Origin: Mucisphaera sp965279675
Lineage (GTDB): Bacteria; Planctomycetota; Phycisphaerae; Phycisphaerales; Phycisphaeraceae
Length of the DNA stretch: 64,000 bases
Reading direction: 5' to 3'
NCBI RefSeq assembly: GCF_965279675.1
Contig: NZ_CBDIIJ010000002.1
Coordinates: 806,001-870,000 of the forward strand
Both the position numbers and the translations under genes were made by a program. Shown in pieces: positions 59,537 to 64,000 of this stretch. Position 1 is the stretch's first letter; the number at the start of each line of letters is the position of its first letter. The notes under the pieces were generated by a model. The model worked only from the letters and a program-made list of their open reading frames with translations. It was not told where the DNA came from and did no database searches.

Positions 59537-60562
59537 TCAATTGACGCGTTCGGGTTTGAGTTCGCGGGTCATGAGGGTGGCGATGCCGTCGATGGGGTCG
59601 AGGTCTTCGAAGAGGACCCGGTAGATGGCGGTGGTGATGGGCATCTCGACGCGGTAGCGCTTGGCCAGTTCGACGACGCCCCGGGTGGTGGGGACGCCTT
59701 CGACGATGCCGGGGATGTCTTCGAGGACCTGGGCGAGTTTGTTGCCGCGGCCGAGCATCTCGCCGCAGGTGCGGTTGCGGCCGGTGGGCGAGAAGCAGGT
59801 CGTGGCGAGGTCGCCGACGCCGGCGATGCCGAAGAAGGTTTCCTGCCTGGCGCCCATCGCGACGCCGAGCCGGGTGATCTCGGCGAGCCCGCGTGCGAGC
59901 AGGGCGCTCTTGGCGTTGATGCCGGCCTTCAGGCCGTCGAGGATGCCTGCGGCGAGGGCGATGACGTTCTTGGTCGCGCCGGCGAGTTCGACGCCAAGCA
60001 GATCGTTGTTGGTGTAGACCCGGAGCCAGTGGGTCGAGAAGAGGGCCTGGAGCTGCTCGGTGAAGCCGGTGTCTTCGGAAGCGGCGCAGAGGGTGGCGGG
60101 CAGGCAGTGGGCCAGTTCCTCGGCGACGGTCGGGCCCGAGAGTGTGGCGAGGGGCCGCGGGCTGCGGTCCGGGTGATCGCTGCCGGTCGACGACTGCAGG
60201 ACCTCGGCGATGACCTGGGTCGGCCGGAGAACGGTTTTCTGCTCGATGCCTTTGGAGACCGAAGCGACCGGCACGCCCGCGGGCGTGAGGGGGGCGAGCC
60301 GGTCCCAGACCTCCCGGATGTACTGGGTCGGGATGGCATTGATGATGAGTTCGGCGCCGTCGAGGGCCTCCCGGGCGTCGCTGGTGAGCAGGATGCCATC
60401 CGGGAACTTCGGCCCGGGGAGGTAGAGCACGTTCTCGCGGGCTCGGGCGATCTGCGCGAGCTTACGGGCGTTGGCCCCCCAGATGTGCACCCGGTGGGCG
60501 GGTGCGAGGATGAGGGCACAGACCGTCGCCATCGCACCGTTGCCGATGATAGTGATATTCAT
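59537..60562 (-). CDS. gpsA: Glycerol-3-phosphate dehydrogenase [NAD(P)+]
   Basis: GpsA reduces dihydroxyacetone phosphate to sn-glycerol-3-phosphate for phospholipid synthesis. The 341-residue protein has the Rossmann NAD site MNITIIGNGAMATVCALILA, VASVSKGIEQKTVLRPTQV, LSGPTVAEELAHCLPATL and the catalytic-lysine block VELAGATKNVIALAAGILDG, plus FFGIAGVGDLATTCFSPTGR. The start is the ATG of MNITIIGNG since residues before it are not family-like. It is convergent with the inverse autotransporter gene and its stop lies in a 14-bp perfect palindrome GCGTCAATTGACGC. Confidence 0.96.
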   Translation of the reverse strand: MNITIIGNGAMATVCALILAPAHRVHIWGANARKLAQIARARENVLYLPGPKFPDGILLTSDAREALDGAELIINAIPTQYIREVWDRLAPLTPAGVPVASVSKGIEQKTVLRPTQVIAEVLQSSTGSDHPDRSPRPLATLSGPTVAEELAHCLPATLCAASEDTGFTEQLQALFSTHWLRVYTNNDLLGVELAGATKNVIALAAGILDGLKAGINAKSALLARGLAEITRLGVAMGARQETFFGIAGVGDLATTCFSPTGRNRTCGEMLGRGNKLAQVLEDIPGIVEGVPTTRGVVELAKRYRVEMPITTAIYRVLFEDLDPIDGIATLMTRELKPERVN

Positions 60563-60890
60563 GGCTCTTTCATAACCCAGATCGGAGGCGGACACCACGT
60601 TGACGGGGAACGCAGGGGCATCCAGCCAATCGACCGAACCAACAGGCCCTCGGCAACGTCCGCTAATCGTGGGCTTGACCGTGGAAAAGTCAGGCCGCCG
60701 ATGTACCTTTGAGTCAACCCGAAATAACCTCCCACCCCAGGACTCGCCGATGATGCATCCACAAGGTGCGACCGAGCCTGCCTTTGATTAGGATGCGAGC
60801 ATCCCGTATCGGGGTGGAACCAGGGTGCCGGACCGAGGTTTAGAACGCATGCATCGAGACAACAGGTACCCGAAAGCAGGAGCTACAGGC
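60563..60890. other. Intergenic region between gpsA and the polysaccharide export gene
   Basis: No gene is seen. It must carry the promoters of gpsA (minus) and of the export/exosortase locus (plus). The sequence CTTGACCGTGG at about 60674 is a possible -35 box, but no convincing -10 follows at a fixed spacing. The in-frame extension of the export gene from 60825 is probably untranslated. Confidence 0.4.
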
Positions 60891-62390
60891 GTGAGCAGCG
60901 AGCAGACGCAACGCAACCGTCGATCCATCGCCAAGCCGTGGACCGTTCTGGCCCTCGGCCTCGCCGTCCTTACCGGACCCGTTGGCTGCGAACTCGATTC
61001 CTACCTGGACCCCTCGGTCGTCGGCCGGTGGGAGAGAACCCCGGGTGAAGCACCCATTCTCGACCGCATCGACATCATCGAAGCCCAGGACGACAACATC
61101 CTCCCGGTCACCGAGGTGCAGCCCAGCGACCTGATCCCCGACGTGCAGGAGTACGTGATCGGCTCCGGCGACCTCGTGACCATCACGGTCTTCGAGCTGG
61201 TGGTGCCGGGCGTGGAATCGGTGCAGACACGGCGTGTGGATGAGACCGGCACCGTCCGGCTGCAGATCGTCGGCCCGGTGCGGGCGGCGGGCACGACGCC
61301 CAGCCAGCTCGAGCGGCAGATCGTGGACGTCCTCGAATCCCGGGGCATCCTCCGGGACGCGACGGTCAGCGTCATCATCCAGGAATCCCGGCAGAACACC
61401 TTCACCGTTTACGGCGAGCCGACGCTCGGCGGCGTGAACATCGGCACCTATGTCATCCCGAAGCCGGAGTTCCGGCTGCTCGATGCGCTGGCGCTGGCCC
61501 GTGGTGTCCCCGGCCGGACCAAGCGACTGCAAATTCTTCGCCAGGCGAGACTTACGGATGAATCCGACTTCGGGATCCCCGGACTCGATGAAAACCAGCC
61601 GGCTGAGCCCGAACAGCCCAACGAGTTGATCGACGACCTCTTCGAAGGCCTTGGCGACGAGCCCAGTTCCTCGGGGGTGGACGCCGACGCCGACCCGCTG
61701 GGTGAGCTCGGCATCGCCGACCCGCCCGCGACCGGCGGCGCGGCCCCCTCGGCCCTGGAACGCGGCCTCGACCCCGAAGAGGGTGCGGCCCAGTGGATCT
61801 ACGTCAACGGTCGCTGGGTCCGCTCCGGCCGTCCGCAGGCACCGGTGTCGCTGCCAGGCGAAGAATCGGCCCAGACGGACGACCCGCTCGGCCAGCTGAT
61901 CACCCAGCGGATCATCGAGATCCCCTACCGGGACGGTCTGCTGCAGGGCGACATGCGTTTCAACATCATCATTCGCCCGGGTGACGTGATCCGCGTGCCC
62001 GAACAGACCGGCGGCTTCGTCTACGTGATGGGCGCCATCAACCGGCCGGGTGCCTACCAGATCCCGGGCGAACGGGACCTGACCCTCAAGCAGATCATCG
62101 CTTCGGCGGGCAACCTCTCGCCGATCGCGGTGCCCGAGCGTGTCGACCTGATCCGACGCGTGGGTGACAACCAGGAGGCCTCGATCCGGCTCAATGCCCG
62201 GGCGATCTTCGACATGACCGAGCCCGACATCTATCTAAAGCCCAACGATGTCATCAACTTCGGCACAAACTTCGTGGCCGCCCCGCTGGCCGTGATCCGC
62301 AACGGCTTCCGGATGAGCTACGGCTTCGGCTTCGTGCTGGACCGGAACTTCGACGAGAGCGTCTTCGGCCCGCGTCAGAACGCCAACTGA
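60891..62390 (+). CDS. Polysaccharide export outer-membrane lipoprotein (Wza type)
   Basis: A 499-residue lipoprotein with lipobox PVGC at the end of the signal peptide (TVLALGLAVLTG). Residues about 75-170 are the poly-export domain: YVIGSGDLVTITVFELVVPG, RRVDETGTVRLQIVGPVRA and QESRQNTFTVYGEPTLGG. An unusual acidic Pro/Gly/Ala-rich insert of roughly 90-130 residues (about 225-340) separates it from the C-terminal SLBB-type part (IIIRPGDVIRVPEQTGGFVY, VMGAINRPGAYQIPGERDLT). It would form the outer-membrane channel for exopolysaccharide. The GTG at 60891 has AGGAG eight bases upstream, and gives a normal signal peptide. It starts the locus that includes the exosortase downstream. Confidence 0.85.
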   Translation: MSSEQTQRNRRSIAKPWTVLALGLAVLTGPVGCELDSYLDPSVVGRWERTPGEAPILDRIDIIEAQDDNILPVTEVQPSDLIPDVQEYVIGSGDLVTITVFELVVPGVESVQTRRVDETGTVRLQIVGPVRAAGTTPSQLERQIVDVLESRGILRDATVSVIIQESRQNTFTVYGEPTLGGVNIGTYVIPKPEFRLLDALALARGVPGRTKRLQILRQARLTDESDFGIPGLDENQPAEPEQPNELIDDLFEGLGDEPSSSGVDADADPLGELGIADPPATGGAAPSALERGLDPEEGAAQWIYVNGRWVRSGRPQAPVSLPGEESAQTDDPLGQLITQRIIEIPYRDGLLQGDMRFNIIIRPGDVIRVPEQTGGFVYVMGAINRPGAYQIPGERDLTLKQIIASAGNLSPIAVPERVDLIRRVGDNQEASIRLNARAIFDMTEPDIYLKPNDVINFGTNFVAAPLAVIRNGFRMSYGFGFVLDRNFDESVFGPRQNAN

Positions 62391-62456
62391 CCCGCGGTTT
62401 CGTTATCGGACCTGCAGACGGTTTAAATCCCCCAGCCTGCCAAGCTCTGGTATCTT

Positions 62457-62487
62457 GCCAGCCACCGGGTGGTGGCCGGCTGCTTTT
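62457..62487 (+). terminator. Possible terminator after the polysaccharide export gene
   Basis: GCCAGCCACC / GGTGGCCGGC (one mismatch, 4-base loop) is followed by TGCTTTT, 66 bp after the stop codon. A second hairpin (GAGCCGG/CCGGCTC, 62604-62622) lies before the exosortase start. Confidence 0.5.
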
Positions 62488-62640
62488 GCGCCTCAGCCAT
62501 TTTCTCGGCAGCCGAAGGATTGGCGAACTCTCGATGGGCACAGGACGTAGAGCCCGGACCCGCCTCAGCATGGGCGGTGATTCCGTCGATATCGATTTCG
62601 CCTGAGCCGGACCAACCGGCTCTTCTACGGGTGTTAAGAG

Positions 62641-64000
62641 ATGACCACCGTGAGCCTGCAAAAACCCCTGGGCGAGACCCGCCCCGGCCCCTTCCTCTCC
62701 CCCGGCGGGTGGGGCCTGGTGGCCCTGTTGACCCTCACCTTCGGGCTGCTGCACTACGTGTTCCTCCGCCGAACCTGGATCTTCGCCACCACCGATTCCG
62801 ACTGGTCGCACGCCCTCATCATCCCGCTGATCTCGCTCTATTACATCCGGATCCACCAGCAGAACATCTTCCGGGCCATGCCCCGGGTCAGCCCGTTCGG
62901 GCTCCTGATCATGCTCGCCGGCTTCATCGGCTATGGCCTGGGCATCTACCCGATCCGCAACGACATGGCCCAGGGCTACTCGATGATCCTGGCGCTCTTC
63001 GGGCTGGTCTGGTTCATCATGGGCCCCTCGGCGATGCGCTGGCTCTGGTTCCCGGTGGCCTATCTCGTCTTCGCCGTGAAGGTCTCGGACCGGATCTGGG
63101 AGATCATCGCCAACTTTCTCCAGGGGATCGCCGCGAACGCCGCGGTGGTGGTGCTCGAGTGCTGGGCCGTGCTGGATCCGAACCTGCAGTCGGTCAACAA
63201 CCGCGGGATCACGATCGACCTGACGTTCTTCAACAGTGCCGGGTTGGTCGTGACCGAGAGCATCAACGTCGCTGAGGCCTGCTCGGGCCTGCGGATGCTG
63301 ATGGCCTTCATCGCGCTCGGGGTGGCCTTTGCCTTCATCCAGAACCTGCGCTGGTGGCAGCGGATCACGCTGATCTCGCTGACGATCCCGATCGCCGTGC
63401 TGGTGAACGTCGCACGCGTGTCCGTCATCGGCGTGCTCTACATCTACAACAAGGACATGGCGACCGGCGACTTCCACGTGTTCGTCGGGATGCTCATGCT
63501 GATCCCCGCCGCCATCCTGTTCATGATCGTGACCTGGATCCTTGACAACCTCGTCGTCACCGAAGACGACGAAGGCAAACCCAAGAGCGCCCGGGCCTCT
63601 GTCGAGCAGATCACCCTGAGCGAGCAGGCCGCCGTGCCGACCGACTGGGCCAGCCCGGCGCGCATTGTGACGGCCCTGCTGGCTGGTGTGGGCGTGACGG
63701 CTCTGGCCGGTCTGGCTTACTTCAGCCTGCTGGCCAGCGCCAGACCCGACGTGATCAGCGAGAGCTTCCCGGCCTGGGCCGGTGTCGCCGGCCTCGTCGT
63801 GAGTGTGTTGCTGCTGCTGGTGGCGATCCTCAAGGTCCTGCCCGGCTTCTTCAGGAGTCTGCCCGAGGGGCTGGTTGGCGGGACAGCCAGGCAACTCGCG
63901 ATCCTCGTGGTCATCGGCGGCGTCGTGACGGCCACCGCGGGCCTCAATCGCGCCGTGGCCTTCACCGAAACCGTGCTGTTCAAGGAAGCCGTCCCGCTCA
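62641..64000 (+). CDS. Exosortase with C-terminal EpsI-like part (runs off the window)
   Basis: The open frame from ATG 62641 to the window end (453 codons so far) encodes an exosortase/archaeosortase family membrane peptidase, which cuts and anchors PEP-CTERM-type proteins. About eight helices precede and surround the catalytic residues Cys214 in NVAEACSGLRMLMAFIALGV, Arg259 in AVLVNVARVSVIGVLYIY, and His279 in GDFHVFVGMLMLI. The region after residue 300 (KSARASVEQI...) has three more hydrophobic segments and ends FTETVLFKEAVPL, the start of an EpsI/DUF3485-like module as in exosortases fused to EpsI. It lies 250 bp after the polysaccharide export gene, fitting an EPS/exosortase locus. The 3' end is not in this window. 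Confidence 0.9.
   Translation, partial: MTTVSLQKPLGETRPGPFLSPGGWGLVALLTLTFGLLHYVFLRRTWIFATTDSDWSHALIIPLISLYYIRIHQQNIFRAMPRVSPFGLLIMLAGFIGYGLGIYPIRNDMAQGYSMILALFGLVWFIMGPSAMRWLWFPVAYLVFAVKVSDRIWEIIANFLQGIAANAAVVVLECWAVLDPNLQSVNNRGITIDLTFFNSAGLVVTESINVAEACSGLRMLMAFIALGVAFAFIQNLRWWQRITLISLTIPIAVLVNVARVSVIGVLYIYNKDMATGDFHVFVGMLMLIPAAILFMIVTWILDNLVVTEDDEGKPKSARASVEQITLSEQAAVPTDWASPARIVTALLAGVGVTALAGLAYFSLLASARPDVISESFPAWAGVAGLVVSVLLLLVAILKVLPGFFRSLPEGLVGGTARQLAILVVIGGVVTATAGLNRAVAFTETVLFKEAVPL

Noticed and set aside
59534..59547. Perfect palindrome GCGTCAATTGACGC.
   Set aside because: It overlaps the gpsA stop codon and coding end; no T run follows, so it is neither a terminator nor a proven operator.
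1..64000. tRNA, rRNA, CRISPR arrays, insertion sequences, integrases, attachment sites.
   Set aside because: Looked for conserved arms, repeat-spacer patterns and transposase motifs; none was found by eye.

Overview
The window is GC-rich bacterial chromosome, most likely from a planctomycete of the class Phycisphaerae. This is inferred from the mix of genes: a sulfatase, a serine/threonine kinase fused to an FGE-like domain, an H-X9-DG type pseudopilin, an exosortase with a sorting-signal protein, K+-type membrane pyrophosphatase, inverse autotransporter and many lipoproteins. No rRNA, tRNA, CRISPR array, integrase or transposase was recognised.

Layout. 1-2.3 kb: AT-rich polysaccharide genes (pyruvyl transferase, flippase). 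2.4-5.8 kb: dnaN, iscX, a DUF4442 hotdog protein and a membrane protein. 5.8-7.9 kb: a second AT-shifted patch with a frameshifted FkbM methyltransferase and a glycan-type gene broken by an in-frame TAG. 7.9-17.5 kb: RdgC-like protein, standalone LarC C-terminal domain, tilS, rsfS, hppA, rpsU, LCAT-like lipase, murB. 17.5-19.5 kb: a four-gene envelope set with metal-binding Cys clusters. 19.6-23.7 kb: M20 amidohydrolase, methyltransferase, orphan UgpC/MsiK-type ATPase. 23.8-28.0 kb: giant kinase/zinc-ribbon/FGE-like protein. 28-34.8 kb: sucA-sucB-lpd interrupted by a lower-GC membrane gene. 35-36.8 kb: TauE and HtpX. 37-40.8 kb: sensor kinase/NarL regulator followed by an exosortase-substrate-like protein. 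40.9-49.7 kb: sulfatase, then a minus-strand run hisF, pilT-like, a degenerate PilB-like protein, a CvpA-like protein and murD. 49.8-54.7 kb: a pseudopilin behind a Fur-box-like site, a DUF1460 lipoprotein, and a ketosynthase pair (CLF-like plus KS). 54.7-64 kb: chemoreceptor, inverse autotransporter with beta-helix passenger, gpsA, and the start of an exopolysaccharide/exosortase locus that continues off the right edge.

Two themes stand out. First, strand composition: from about 9 to 36 kb the + strand is visibly C-rich whichever way genes point, and from about 36.4 kb onward it is G-rich, again on both gene orientations. The switch inside htpX has the polarity expected of a replication origin. 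Second, several family members have lost or altered hallmark residues (PilB-like Walker A lysine, FGE second cysteine, ketosynthase Cys/His), suggesting partner or regulatory roles instead of catalysis. Assignments are by eye from protein motifs; start codons were chosen by ribosome-binding sites, signal peptides and family lengths.
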